A stretch of DNA of 44,960 bases from Streptomyces adustus (GTDB lineage Bacteria; Actinomycetota; Actinomycetes; Streptomycetales; Streptomycetaceae): contig NZ_VJZD01000054.1 in the NCBI RefSeq assembly GCF_009377175.1, forward strand, positions 1 through 44,960. The letters are read 5' to 3'. The notes under the pieces were generated by a model. The model saw only the letters and a program-made list of their open reading frames with translations, did not search any database and was not told the origin of the DNA. This document shows, piece by piece, positions 16,401 through 23,552 of the stretch. The stretch's first letter is position 1. Every line of letters starts with the position of its first letter. The position numbers and the translations under genes are program-made.

Positions 16401-17183
16401 GGCGTACTCCTTGGCGGCGGAGAAGGCCGACAGGGCGCGGGTGCGCTGGATCATGTCGGGGTTGCTGGTCGCCTCGGCCATGTCCTGCGAGAGGTCGAGC
16501 AGGTGCTGGATGAGCCGGTGGTAGGCCTCGACGGTCTGCATCGAGTTGCCCTCGGCCTCGTAGGCCGTCGAGCGGATCTTGCTGAGGCTGTTCAGGTCTC
16601 GCTGGAGGCCGACGAGGCTGTCACGGACACCCTGGAGGTTGCCCTGCTTGCTCGCGGCGTCGATCTTGTCGCCGGCGTCCAGGAAGTTGCTCAGGGACCG
16701 GTCGGTCTTGTCCCGGTAACCCTTGACGGTGTAGTCGGTCGCGCCCGCCTGGTGCGCCAGCGGGCCGGCCGACTGGTCGCGCTCCTCCTGGAGCGCGGTC
16801 GCCAGCTCGGTGGCCTGCTTGGTCATCTCCGTCAGCAGCTTCATGTTGTCGAGCTGCTGGATGTTGTCCATGGAGTCGTTGATGCGCGTGGCGCCCAGCG
16901 TGGTGGCCGCGACCACCGGCAGCGCCAGCAGCGACACCAGACGCGTGGAGATGCGCCAGTTGCGCAGCGCGATACGCGAGCCGGGGCCCGGGGCGCTCTT
17001 CGGCGTCGTCACCACAGGAACCGGGCCTGTCGATCCGGACGCGCCGGGGCGCCCGGGGCGCTCACCGCCGTCGCCGGCCGAGCCCTGGTTCTGGGCGTGC
17101 TGGGGCGAGGAACCGCGGTCGGTCCCGCCGTGCGGCTCCGGCTCCGCCGAAGCACTGCCATCCCTCTTGAATCGTCCCTGCAC
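13461..17183 (-). CDS. cvnA1: Conservon sensor-kinase-like protein CvnA (set 1)
   Basis: 1240 aa from the GTG at 17183 (protein begins VQGRFKRDGS), which has AGAGG 11 nt upstream as in cvnA2; the frame is open to 17438 but that part lacks normal codon use. Order: disordered N-terminus to about 75; membrane segment about 82-99; nitrate/nitrite-sensor-like helical domain 100-390; membrane segment about 393-414; HAMP-like region; KLDHLATRMRRNGENLL (H537 candidate); GHKL ATPase with N-box HLLAELLEN (604-612), G1 D641-T-G-I-G, G2 RMGLFVVG. The C-terminal 530 residues are Gly/Gln/Pro/Ala-rich and contain tandem TGQFAxP units. The sensor half is much less like CvnA2 than the kinase core, so the two conservons probably sense different cues. 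Published cvn1 work in S. coelicolor reports a pleiotropic null phenotype. Confidence 0.93.
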   Translation of the reverse strand: MQGRFKRDGSASAEPEPHGGTDRGSSPQHAQNQGSAGDGGERPGRPGASGSTGPVPVVTTPKSAPGPGSRIALRNWRISTRLVSLLALPVVAATTLGATRINDSMDNIQQLDNMKLLTEMTKQATELATALQEERDQSAGPLAHQAGATDYTVKGYRDKTDRSLSNFLDAGDKIDAASKQGNLQGVRDSLVGLQRDLNSLSKIRSTAYEAEGNSMQTVEAYHRLIQHLLDLSQDMAEATSNPDMIQRTRALSAFSAAKEYASEQRALLGAALPASNTEFGNLSDNDRLYGVAALDSQDSELNSFRSIYGDSGAEELLKPIEAGNSTIEATDTYAQRALSKKNGLQSLDKRSYRDWLDDSSTKIRGMELIEHSLLEDMEQKARELRSASEQEAIISGALILLVLGVSLVGAFVVARSMIRSLRRLQETATKVAQDRLPELVKQLSESDPQDVDTSVESVGVHSRDEIGQVAAAFDDVHREAVRLAAEQALLRGNVNAMFTNLSRRSQGLIQRQLSLISELESREADPDQLSSLFKLDHLATRMRRNGENLLVLAGEEPGRRWTRPVPLVDVLRAAASEVEQYERIELASVPSTEVAGRVVNDLVHLLAELLENATSFSSPQTKVKVTGHALPDGRVLIEIHDTGIGLSPEDLAAINERLASPPTVDVSVSRRMGLFVVGRLSQRHGIRIQLRPSDSGGTTALVMLPVDVAQGGKKPQPKPGQGAANSGPAAAQAAAGMAAARRQGGAIAGAPGGAPGGALGGGPSAGNTGRIAAGQGPRAALPGAGANGRPGGARGPQGQGGPQQGRQAPAATGGNLFGQAPNAQQGMQSGGAGAPQGFGDDQGRDAFGGNNRGAVPAQRANADAEPQGRRSRRPQLPGRGGARAELPGADAQQRTPSWSDENAQPPVPRTPLDAPRGHEEPDVSQTAQMPRIDDRQGPGSTSEFARPDFNAPRPGAHNGQSNGQHNTGQFARPGTANGQHNTGSFARPDVFAPGAGQNHSSGTGQFAAPQAYDNSSTGQFAAPQAYDNGSTGQHALPGRSAQAPMQNNTGQYERPQAGPDYGAQQRPSVPQRPAQPEALPPASGPGDGRTPLFDTLETNWFHGQQGQQGHSGQPQHNGSAQVPPQPQQPPAAPQAPAQQRPAAAAWRTSPNDDIVRQAERVRQPAAGGVTTSGLPRRVPKANLVPGTAQQQQHHTGPQVSRAPDDVRGRLTNLRRGIAQGRQAGSGQTGSFPNPTHQQER
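14091..14175 (-). repeat. 42-bp tandem repeat inside the cvnA1 tail
   Basis: Two adjacent 42-bp units encode the 14-residue sequence STGQFAAPQAYDN(S/G). Shorter relatives of the unit (NTGQFARP, NTGSFARP, GTGQFAAP, STGQHALP, NTGQYERP) extend the array to roughly 14030-14300. Confidence 0.85.
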
Positions 17184-17790
17184 TACTGTCGCAACCTCTG
17201 GACCAGGCGCCCCTCCGCGCGAACGGAAGGACACGGTGTCGGCGTCATAGGGGCGCCCTGAATACGCCCCCGTGGTGGTCGTGAGCGACCGGCGCTGGCT
17301 CCCCCTTCGTAGCCGCCACTCGGCGCGTGATAGCGCCCCCCTGTGTGCCAGCTCGATACCTGCGGCGGTCCGAGGAATTCCAGCACAGTGCAGGAGCGCC
17401 AACAAGGCCCGTAGGCCGAGCTGTGACCTCCGTGACATCGCGTGAGTGGGTCGTCACCCGTTGTTCAATGAGTTCCACCTTATGTCGGGCAAACCATGGT
17501 GAATCAAAGGGGCGGAGCGAGTGCCCCAGTCGCCATGATCGGGAGCGGAATGGTGGCTTCAGGCGGCTAATGTCCGTTTGGACCGAGTAGGGCGCGGGCC
17601 CGAATTGACCGGTTTGATCGTCGGTTGGTGAGCAAACTCACATGGAGATCATGGGGTCTTCACGTCTTCTGCGGGATTCCGGATGTTTAGCCTGACGTTT
17701 TACAAAGGGCAGCGTTCTGATAACCCGCGCCCGTGCGGGGGGCACTTGAGGCCCTCCCGGCGCCCGAAACGACAAGGTCTCGTACAAAAC
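17184..17790. other. Intergenic region between cvnA1 and the divergent mini-protein gene
   Basis: Some 600 bp without a convincing gene; open frames here have non-Streptomyces codon use. It should carry the cvnA1 promoter (minus) and that of the gene at 17791 (plus). The part from about 17450 to 17720 is relatively AT-rich. Visible elements are a 5-bp dyad GTGAG-CAAA-CTCAC at 17628-17641 and a possible plus-strand promoter CTGACG (17692-17697) with TCTGAT (17716-17721), spacing 18. Neither is strong. Confidence 0.35.
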
Positions 17791-17982
17791 GTGAAGACGA
17801 CGACGATGTTCCGCACCATAGCCAACCCGCGGCGTACGACGCTGGCGCACCTCGACGGCGCCGACGCGCTGCACACCCCGGACCAGCCGGAGCACTCCGT
17901 CACCCTCCCCACGCAGACGGCCAACCCCAGGCGCACGGTTCTCATGAACGTCCCGGTCGAGGCCGCCGCCGTCGCGGAGTAG
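17791..17982 (+). CDS. Mini-protein with two ANPRRT motifs, unknown function
   Basis: A 63-aa protein if started at the GTG at 17791, or 58 aa from the ATG at 17806; the upstream part of the open frame has poor codon use. Third codon positions are strongly GC, so the frame is probably real. It has an internal repeat: ANPRRTTLAHL early and ANPRRTVLMNV late, joined by a His/Pro/Asp-rich linker (DGADALHTPDQPEHS), and it ends in Ala/Val/Glu. There is no signal peptide, membrane segment or cysteine. It is divergent from cvnA1 across about 600 bp and is followed by a strong terminator, so it is a single-gene unit. I do not recognise a domain. A small regulatory or substrate protein is possible. Confidence 0.7.
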   Translation: MKTTTMFRTIANPRRTTLAHLDGADALHTPDQPEHSVTLPTQTANPRRTVLMNVPVEAAAVAE

Positions 17983-18031
17983 CCACGCACGGCAGCCGCC
18001 GGACACACCGGACCGGCCCCGTACGGACCCG

Positions 18032-18062
18032 AAGGGCGCCCACCGACTCGGTGGGCGCCCTT
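18032..18062 (+). terminator. Terminator after the mini-protein gene
   Basis: A perfect 13-bp stem (18032-18044 with 18050-18062, arms AAGGGCGCCCACC / GGTGGGCGCCCTT) with a 5-nt loop, 50 bp past the stop codon. Confidence 0.85.
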
Positions 18063-18263
18063 CCGCGTTCCCTCGGTCCTCCGCGCTCGGGCCCTCGGCC
18101 CTCCACGCTCGCGCGGCCCGCCCCGGCGAGTCCGGCCGGGGCCGCCCCGCCGGCCCCGGGCCACGCGCGGCGTGCGGGCCGTAATGCGCGAGGCGCGAGC
18201 CCCCTGCCGCGTTAGCCTGGAGCGTCAGACTCCAGCCAGCTCAGTCAAGGGGCCAAGCATCCC

Positions 18264-19049
18264 GTGCGCATCGCCAGGTTCTCCATCGACGGGAACGTCG
18301 CCTTCGGCGCGGTCGAGGGCGACAAGCAGGACGAACTCGTCCTGGACATCATCAAGGGCATCCCGTTCACGGACTTCGAGCTCTCCGGCACGAAGGTGCC
18401 GCTGAGCAAGGTCAGGCTGCTGCCGCCGGTGCTCCCCAACAAGGTGGTGGCCTTCGGCCGCAACTACGCGGAGCACGCGAAGGAGCTGGGCAACGAGGTG
18501 CCGGACGCGCCGTTCGCCTTCTTCAAGCCCTCCACCTCGGTGATCGGCCCCGACGACGCGATCCAGTACCCGTCCTTCTCCCAGGAGCTGCACCACGAGG
18601 CCGAGCTGGCCGTGGTGATCGGCCGGATGTGCCGCGAGGTCCCGCGCGACCGCGTCAAGGACGTGATCTTCGGCTACACCTGCGCCAACGACGTCACCGC
18701 CCGCGACGTCCAGAAGCGCGAGAAGCAGTGGGCGCGGGCCAAGGGCTTCGACACCTCCTGCCCGCTCGGGCCCTGGGTGGAGACCGGCCTGGACCTCGCC
18801 ACCGCGTCCGACCTGGCCGTCCAGCTGACGGTCAACGGCCAGCAGCGCCAGCTCGGCCGCACCAGCGAGATGATCCACTCGATCGAGGATCTGATCGTCA
18901 ACATCACCGAGGCCATGACGCTGCTCCCCGGCGACGTGATCCTCACGGGCACCCCGGCAGGGGTCGGCCCCCTGGTCGTCGGCGACGAGGTCGCCGTCAC
19001 CATCGAAGGCATCGGCACTCTCACCAACAAGGTTGTCAAGCGTGGCTAG
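18264..19049 (+). CDS. Fumarylacetoacetate hydrolase-family protein
   Basis: A 261-aa FAH-fold enzyme, the class that hydrolyses or isomerises C-C bonds in 2-oxo-acid catabolic intermediates. The GTG at 18264 follows AAGGGG by 11 nt. FAH-domain signatures are visible: [15 protein letters not shown], the metal-binding acidic pair in [20 protein letters not shown], and TGTPAGVG near the C-terminus. The N-terminal 60 residues form the usual small domain. The real substrate is unknown; homologues include oxaloacetate decarboxylase/tautomerase and 2-hydroxyhepta-2,4-diene-dioate isomerase. Its stop overlaps the gltX start by 8 bp, so the two are co-translated, an arrangement that says little about its reaction. 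TAGCCT at 18213-18218 is a possible -10. Confidence 0.9.
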   Translation: MRIARFSIDGNVAFGAVEGDKQDELVLDIIKGIPFTDFELSGTKVPLSKVRLLPPVLPNKVVAFGRNYAEHAKELGNEVPDAPFAFFKPSTSVIGPDDAIQYPSFSQELHHEAELAVVIGRMCREVPRDRVKDVIFGYTCANDVTARDVQKREKQWARAKGFDTSCPLGPWVETGLDLATASDLAVQLTVNGQQRQLGRTSEMIHSIEDLIVNITEAMTLLPGDVILTGTPAGVGPLVVGDEVAVTIEGIGTLTNKVVKRG

Positions 19050-20517
19050 CGCACCCGTCCGTGTACGTTTCTGCCCGTCGCCCACCGGTAACCCCCACGT
19101 GGGCCTGGTCCGCACCGCCCTGTTCAACTGGGCGTTCGCACGGCACCACCAGGGAACCCTGGTCTTCCGTATCGAGGACACCGACGCGGCCCGCGACTCC
19201 GAGGAGTCCTACGCCCAGCTGCTGGACTCGATGCGCTGGCTGGGCTTCGACTGGGACGAGGGTCCCGAGGTCGGCGGCCCGCACACGCCCTACCGGCAGT
19301 CGCAGCGCATGGACCTCTACAAGGACGTCGCCGACAAGCTGCTCGCCGCCGGCCGCGCCTACCACTGCTACTGCTCCCAGGAGGAGCTGGACAGCCGCCG
19401 CGAGGCCGCCCGCGCCGCCGGCAAGCCCTCCGGCTACGACGGCCACTGCCGCGACCTCTCCGCCGCACAGGTCGAGGAGTACAAGGCGCAGGGCCGCGCC
19501 CCGATCGTCCGCTTCCGGATGCCCGACGAGACGATCACCTTCACGGACCTGGTCCGCGGCGAGCTCACGTTCACCCCGGAGAACGTCCCGGACTACGGCA
19601 TCGTCCGAGCCAACGGGGCTCCCCTCTACACGCTCGTCAACCCGGTCGACGACGCCCTGATGGAGATCACCCACGTCCTGCGCGGCGAGGACCTGCTCTC
19701 CTCCACCCCCCGCCAGATCGCCCTGTACAAGGCGCTGATCGAGCTGGGCGTCGCCAAGGAGATCCCGTCCTTCGGCCATCTGCCGTACGTGATGGGCGAG
19801 GGCAACAAGAAGCTCTCCAAGCGCGACCCCGAGTCGTCCCTCAACCTGTACCGGGAGCGCGGCTTCCTGCCGGAGGGCCTGCTCAACTACCTCTCCCTGC
19901 TCGGCTGGTCGCTCTCGGCCGACCAGGACATCTTCGGCATGGACGAGATGGTCGCGGCCTTCGACATCGCGGACGTCAACCCCAACCCGGCGCGCTTCGA
20001 CCTCAAGAAGTGCGAGGCGATCAACGCCGACCACATCCGGCTGCTGGACGTGAAGGACTTCACCGAGCGCTGCGCCCCCTGGCTGAAGGCCCCGGTCGCC
20101 CCCTGGGCGCCGGAGGACTTCGACGCGGCCAAGTGGGAGGCCATCGCCCCGCACGCCCAGACCCGGCTGAAGGTCCTCTCCGAGATCACCGACAACGTCG
20201 ACTTCCTGTTCCTGCCGGAGCCGGTCTTCGACGAGGCGAGCTGGACCAAGGCGATGAAGGAGGGCTCGGACGCGTTGCTGCGCACCGCCCGGGAGAAGCT
20301 CGTCGCCGCCGACTGGACGTCCGCCGAGTCCCTGAAGGAGGCCGTCCTGGCCGCCGGCGAGGCCCACGGCCTCAAGCTCGGCAAGGCGCAGGCCCCGGTC
20401 CGGGTGGCCGTCACCGGCCGCACGGTCGGCCTGCCGCTCTTCGAGTCCCTGGAGGTCCTGGGCGAGGAGAAGACGCTGGCCCGTATCGACGCGGCGCTGG
20501 CGCGGCTCTCCGCGTGA
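19042..20517 (+). CDS. gltX: Glutamyl-tRNA synthetase
   Basis: A 491-aa class I aminoacyl-tRNA synthetase that attaches glutamate to tRNA-Glu, and in most actinobacteria also to tRNA-Gln before amidation. The GTG at 19042 gives [21 protein letters not shown]. The HIGH motif appears as PHVG and the KMSKS loop as KLSKR. The catalytic Rossmann domain covers about 1-320 and the helical anticodon-binding domain about 330-491. It overlaps the FAH gene by 8 bp and is closed by its own terminator. Three tRNA-Glu and two tRNA-Gln genes lie about 1 kb downstream, fitting its job. Confidence 0.97.
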   Translation: MASAPVRVRFCPSPTGNPHVGLVRTALFNWAFARHHQGTLVFRIEDTDAARDSEESYAQLLDSMRWLGFDWDEGPEVGGPHTPYRQSQRMDLYKDVADKLLAAGRAYHCYCSQEELDSRREAARAAGKPSGYDGHCRDLSAAQVEEYKAQGRAPIVRFRMPDETITFTDLVRGELTFTPENVPDYGIVRANGAPLYTLVNPVDDALMEITHVLRGEDLLSSTPRQIALYKALIELGVAKEIPSFGHLPYVMGEGNKKLSKRDPESSLNLYRERGFLPEGLLNYLSLLGWSLSADQDIFGMDEMVAAFDIADVNPNPARFDLKKCEAINADHIRLLDVKDFTERCAPWLKAPVAPWAPEDFDAAKWEAIAPHAQTRLKVLSEITDNVDFLFLPEPVFDEASWTKAMKEGSDALLRTAREKLVAADWTSAESLKEAVLAAGEAHGLKLGKAQAPVRVAVTGRTVGLPLFESLEVLGEEKTLARIDAALARLSA

Positions 20518-20576
20518 CCCGCGCACGGCTTCGGGCGTGATCCACGCACGGCCCGAGACGTGCTCCACGCACGCGT

Positions 20577-20615
20577 GAAGGGGGCGGCACCCGGGTTTCC
20601 GGGGCCGCCCCCTTC
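20577..20615 (+). terminator. Terminator after gltX
   Basis: A perfect 12-bp stem (GAAGGGGGCGGC / GCCGCCCCCTTC, 20577-20588 with 20604-20615); the loop holds a further CCC/GGG pairing. It lies 60 bp past the gltX stop. Confidence 0.85.
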
Positions 20616-20656
20616 GCCGTCCCGCCGGACCGCCCCCGGAGAGAGCGGCACGGCGG

Positions 20657-20662
20657 TACTGT
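20657..20662 (+). promoter_or_regulatory. -10 element of the HAD gene (leaderless)
   Basis: TACTGT fits TAnnnT and ends 7 nt before the ATG at 20670, so transcription would start at or very near the ATG. No Shine-Dalgarno precedes the ATG. No clear -35. Confidence 0.45.
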
Positions 20663-20669
20663 CGGTGCC

Positions 20670-21401
20670 ATGCCGGTCGTAGCAGTGGTCTGGGACGTGG
20701 ACGACACCCTCTTCGATTACACGACCGCGGACCGGGAGGGCATGCGCGCGCACCTGGCCGCCGAGGGACTGCTCGCCGGATACGGCACACCGGAGCTCGC
20801 CCTGGCCCGGTGGCGGGAGGTCACCGACGCGCAGTGGGCCCGCTTCTCGGCGGGGGAGACGACCTTCCAGGGACAGCGCAGGGACCGGGTCCGGGTCTTC
20901 CTGGAGACGCCGCTCAGCGACGCCGAGGCCGACAGCTGGTTCGAGCGGTACGTCGGACACTACGAGACCGCCTGGTCCCTCTTCCCGGACGTCCTGCCGG
21001 TCCTGGACGCCCTCGGCGCCGACTACCGGCACGCGGTGCTCTCCAACTCCAGCCTCACCGTGCAGGAGCGCAAGCTGCGGGTGCTCGGCGTGCGCGACCG
21101 CTTCGAGACCGTCCTGTGCGCGGCGGAGCTCGGGATCTCCAAGCCGGACGCGGGCGCCTTCCACGCGGCCTGCGAGGCGCTGGAACTCGCCCCGCGGCAG
21201 GTCGCGTACGTCGGCGACCACCCGGAGATCGACGGGCGGGGCGCGGCCGAGGCCGGGCTGCTGTCGGTGTGGATCGACCGTGACGGCGCGTGCACCGGCG
21301 GCGAGGCGCAGGCCGGACCGCACCGGATCACCTCCCTCGCCGAACTTCCCGCGATCCTCGGCGCGGATACCCGTTTTGGAGCCCCGTCCACCTTCAGGTA
21401 A
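20670..21401 (+). CDS. HAD-family hydrolase (phosphatase-like)
   Basis: A 243-aa haloacid-dehalogenase-superfamily hydrolase, subfamily I. Motif I is DVDDT at 9-13 with the nucleophile D9 and acid/base D11, motif II LSNSS, the motif III lysine in SKPD, and motif IV VGDHPEID. A helical cap of about 80 residues sits between motifs I and II. Probable small-molecule phosphatase, substrate unknown. It is preceded by the gltX terminator and probably has a leaderless transcript. Its 3' end overlaps the promoter of the tRNA array (the -10 TAATGT runs from 21399 across the TAA stop at 21399-21401). Confidence 0.9.
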   Translation: MPVVAVVWDVDDTLFDYTTADREGMRAHLAAEGLLAGYGTPELALARWREVTDAQWARFSAGETTFQGQRRDRVRVFLETPLSDAEADSWFERYVGHYETAWSLFPDVLPVLDALGADYRHAVLSNSSLTVQERKLRVLGVRDRFETVLCAAELGISKPDAGAFHAACEALELAPRQVAYVGDHPEIDGRGAAEAGLLSVWIDRDGACTGGEAQAGPHRITSLAELPAILGADTRFGAPSTFR

Positions 21402-21404
21402 TGT
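21376..21404 (+). promoter_or_regulatory. Promoter of the tRNA array
   Basis: TTGGAG (21376-21381) and TAATGT (21399-21404) are spaced 17 bp, a good vegetative-sigma (HrdB-type) promoter about 90 bp before the first tRNA. It lies inside the end of the HAD gene. The leader (about 21411-21494) contains a small CCCCTCAGGGG hairpin at 21472-21482. Confidence 0.7.
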
Positions 21405-21494
21405 TCTTCCTGCGCCGCCGGAGAGCGGGCCGAAAGGCCCCGAAATCCGGGGGAGCGAACTAGAACAAGATCCCCTCAGGGGCTTGCGTTCCAG

Positions 21495-21566
21495 TGGCCT
21501 ATGGTGTAATTGGCAGCACGACTGATTCTGGTTCAGTTAGTCTTGGTTCGAGTCCAGGTAGGCCAG
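21495..21566 (+). tRNA. tRNA-Gln (CTG)
   Basis: 72 nt, cloverleaf complete: acceptor TGGCCTA/TAGGCCA, anticodon stem ACTGA/TCAGT with loop TTCTGGT (anticodon CTG, reads CAG), T-loop TTCGAGT, discriminator G. CCA is not encoded. First of five tRNAs in the array. Confidence 0.95.
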
Positions 21567-21587
21567 CTCGCAGAGCTCATCTGCAAA

Positions 21588-21660
21588 GCCCCCGTTGTGT
21601 AGCGGCCTAGCACGCTGCCCTCTCAAGGCAGTAGCGCCGGTTCGAATCCGGTCGGGGGTA
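21588..21660 (+). tRNA. tRNA-Glu (CTC), copy 1
   Basis: 73 nt: acceptor GCCCCCG/CGGGGGT (first pair G-U), anticodon stem CTGCC/GGCAG with loop CTCTCAA (anticodon CTC, reads GAG), T-arm CCGGTTCGAATCCGG, discriminator A. It differs from the other two Glu copies by a compensated pair in the anticodon stem. Confidence 0.95.
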
Positions 21661-21722
21661 CAGATCCTTCCCGCGAGGACAGTTCGGGTAGCTCCCGCTG
21701 CCCTCGACGCAGGATCGCTAGG

Positions 21723-21795
21723 GCCCCCGTTGTGTAGCGGCCTAGCACGCCGCCCTCTCAAGGCGGTAGCGCCGGTTCGAATCCGGTCGGGGGTA
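21723..21795 (+). tRNA. tRNA-Glu (CTC), copy 2
   Basis: 73 nt, same as copy 1 except anticodon stem CCGCC/GGCGG. Anticodon CTC. No CCA encoded. Confidence 0.95.
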
Positions 21796-21816
21796 CGCAG
21801 TTGGTCTAAACCACAT

Positions 21817-21888
21817 TGGTCTATGGTGTAATTGGCAGCACGACTGATTCTGGTTCAGTTAGTCTTGGTTCGAGTCCAGGTAGACCAG
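21817..21888 (+). tRNA. tRNA-Gln (CTG), copy 2
   Basis: 72 nt, same as the first Gln tRNA except acceptor TGGTCTA/TAGACCA, a compensated C-G to T-A change. Anticodon CTG. Confidence 0.95.
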
Positions 21889-21916
21889 CTCGGATCTGCG
21901 GAAACGTTAGATCCTC

Positions 21917-21989
21917 GCCCCCGTTGTGTAGCGGCCTAGCACGCCGCCCTCTCAAGGCGGTAGCGCCGGTTCGAATCCGGTCGGGGGTA
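21917..21989 (+). tRNA. tRNA-Glu (CTC), copy 3
   Basis: 73 nt, identical to copy 2 over the tRNA. Last of the array; a terminator follows within 10 bp. Confidence 0.95.
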
Positions 21990-21994
21990 CGAGC

Positions 21995-22028
21995 CCGATG
22001 GGCCTCCACTTCGGTGGGGGCCTATCGG
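21995..22028 (+). terminator. Terminator of the tRNA array
   Basis: A 15-bp stem with two G-T pairs and a stable TTCG tetraloop (21995-22009 with 22014-22028), starting 5 bp after the last tRNA. It may also stop transcription from the merR-like gene, whose stop is 47 bp away on the other strand. Confidence 0.85.
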
Positions 22029-22074
22029 CGTTTCCGGACCCGGGCGCGGGGCGCCTCGCCGGTGCGGGCCGGGC

Positions 22075-22719
22075 CTACTCGAAGCCGTACCGCCGCGCCG
22101 ACTCCTCCTCCTGGGCCAGCCGGTGCAGGGCCCGCAGGGCGGGCTCGAAGAGGATCGCGGCCGCGACCGCCGTCTCCACCTTCTCCGCCTCCGAGGACCG
22201 GGTCTCCACGAAGTCCAGGTCGTGCACCGCCGCTCGGTGCATCAACCGGGCGTACGGCAGCATCAGTTCGGCGTCCCAGGCGTACCCGAGCCGGCGCAGC
22301 GTGGCCACGGCCGCCACCAGCGAACGGTGCGCGGGGGAGATACTGCTCAGGGAGCGGGCGTTCGACCAGCCCAGCCGCTCCATCACCTGGTCCACCTCGT
22401 GGTGGGCCGCGCGCACCTCCTCGTCGCTGCCGTCCGGTTCGGGCACCTGCGGCAGCGCCCAGAGTGCCGCGCCCAGCCGGATCGTGCGACCCAAGGACTC
22501 GTCGTCCACATGCGCGAGGACCTCCCGCGCGGTGGCCACCGGCACCCGGCCCACCTGGATCAGCGCCCGCACCAGCCGCAGCCGGCGCAGATGGTCCTCG
22601 TCGTACTCGGCCGTGGTCGTGTTGACCTGGCGGCCCGGTGCCAACAGGCCCTCGCGCAGGTAGTACTTGATCGTCGCGGTGGACACACCGCTGCGCTCGC
22701 TCAGTTCGGCCAGTCGCAT
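22075..22719 (-). CDS. MerR-family transcriptional regulator
   Basis: 214 aa. The N-terminal MerR winged helix is clear: MRLAELSERSGVSTATIKYY at 1-20, then LREGLLAPGR and YDEDHLRRLRLV. The long C-terminal region is helical, without a cysteine set for metal binding, so an organic effector or protein cue is more likely. The ATG at 22719-22717 is chosen because the MerR domain begins exactly there; the upstream extension of the frame is not conserved-looking. It is divergent from the DUF4188 gene, with an 11-bp inverted repeat between them, so it very probably controls that gene and itself. Confidence 0.92.
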   Translation of the reverse strand: MRLAELSERSGVSTATIKYYLREGLLAPGRQVNTTTAEYDEDHLRRLRLVRALIQVGRVPVATAREVLAHVDDESLGRTIRLGAALWALPQVPEPDGSDEEVRAAHHEVDQVMERLGWSNARSLSSISPAHRSLVAAVATLRRLGYAWDAELMLPYARLMHRAAVHDLDFVETRSSEAEKVETAVAAAILFEPALRALHRLAQEEESARRYGFE

Positions 22720-22742
22720 CTCTTGTGTCCCTTCTCGGATAC

Positions 22743-22779
22743 CGGCACTATCCAAACATGCGGCAGTCGGATAGTGCCG
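22743..22779. promoter_or_regulatory. MerR-type operator/promoter dyad
   Basis: Perfect 11-bp inverted repeat CGGCACTATCC / GGATAGTGCCG (22743-22753 and 22769-22779) with a 15-nt spacer, in the 90-bp region between the divergent merR-like and DUF4188 genes. TTGTGT (22723-22728) and CACTAT (22746-22751), 17 bp apart, may form the plus-strand promoter, with the -10 inside the left arm. Confidence 0.7.
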
Positions 22780-22809
22780 CTCACCGACGGACAGCGAGGG
22801 GGAAGCGTC

Positions 22810-23400
22810 ATGTTCGGCAAACCCGTCACCGCGGGCCGTACGACCGCCGCAGCGGAGGGCGACGTGGTCGTCCTGCTGATCGGCATGCGGATCAACCACT
22901 TCTGGGCCGTGCACCACTGGGTCCCGCTGTTCCTGGCCATGCCGAGGATGCTGCTCGAATTGCGGCGGGACCCCGGGCGCGGGCTCCTGGGGCATGTGCT
23001 GCTGACGGCCTCCCCCCGGACGTACTACGTGGTCCAGTACTGGGAGTCCAAGGAGAAGCTCTACGCGTACGCCTCGTCGCCCGACATGTTCCACCACCGG
23101 GCGTGGGCGATCGTCAACCGCAAGGAGAAGGCGGGCAAGGTGCGGCAGCACGTGGGGCTGTGGCACGAGACCTATGTCGTGCCCGAGGGCGGCTACGAGT
23201 CGATCTACGCGGACATGCCGGCCTTCGGACTCGCGGCCGCGCACGGGCAGCTGCCGCTGGAGAGGCGGGGGCGCCGGGCGAAGGACCGCTTCGCCCACCG
23301 GTCGACGTCCGCGTCGGGGGACACCTCGGGGGCCGCGTCAGGGAGCGTCGGGGCGACGACGGCTGCGGCGGCCGGGGCGACGGCGTCCGAGGACGCCTGA
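22810..23400 (+). CDS. DUF4188-family protein (possible monooxygenase-like)
   Basis: 196 aa. Residues about 17-150 resemble the DUF4188/PhlB-type ferredoxin-like family (DVVVLLIGMRINHFWAVHHW, SPRTYYVVQYWESKEKLYAYA, HHRAWAIVNRKEKAGKVRQHVGLWHETYVV, YESIYADMPAFGLAAA). The last 45 residues are a Ser/Ala/Thr/Gly-rich tail of low complexity. The function is not established; relatives are annotated as monooxygenase-like and are often found with a MerR or TetR regulator, as here. No membrane segment. The ATG at 22810 is the first in the frame. Confidence 0.8.
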   Translation: MFGKPVTAGRTTAAAEGDVVVLLIGMRINHFWAVHHWVPLFLAMPRMLLELRRDPGRGLLGHVLLTASPRTYYVVQYWESKEKLYAYASSPDMFHHRAWAIVNRKEKAGKVRQHVGLWHETYVVPEGGYESIYADMPAFGLAAAHGQLPLERRGRRAKDRFAHRSTSASGDTSGAASGSVGATTAAAAGATASEDA

Positions 23401-23491
23401 GGCTGCCGGTCCGGGCGGCGCCGGCAGCGTGGGTCGTACAGGCGGTGCTGGGTCTGCGGATGATGCTGGGTCTGCGAGTCGTGCGGGGCGC

Positions 23492-23531
23492 GGGGAAGGG
23501 CCTGCCGCGGCGTTGAGGCCGGCCCTTTCCC
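23492..23531. terminator. Terminator between the DUF4188 gene and ndgR
   Basis: An 11-bp stem with one G-T pair (23492-23502 with 23521-23531) and an 18-nt GC-rich loop, placed between the convergent ends of the two genes. Two near-copies of GCTGGGTCTGCG occur just before it (about 23440-23480). Confidence 0.55.
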
Positions 23532-23552
23532 GCGGACGGACGCGGGGACCGG

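Noticed and set aside
12981..17261. 1426-codon open frame on the plus strand opposite cvnB1-cvnA1
   Set aside because: Same reason: the sense strand holds CvnA1 and CvnB1 with clear motifs, and the antisense frame has no domain or start signal.
17184..17438. N-terminal extension of cvnA1
   Set aside because: The extra 85 codons are atypical and the GTG at 17183 has the same AGAGG spacing as cvnA2.
21495..21989. Phage or integrative-element attachment site in the tRNA array
   Set aside because: All tRNA 3' ends are intact, there is no duplicated tRNA fragment beyond the array, and no integrase gene lies nearby.
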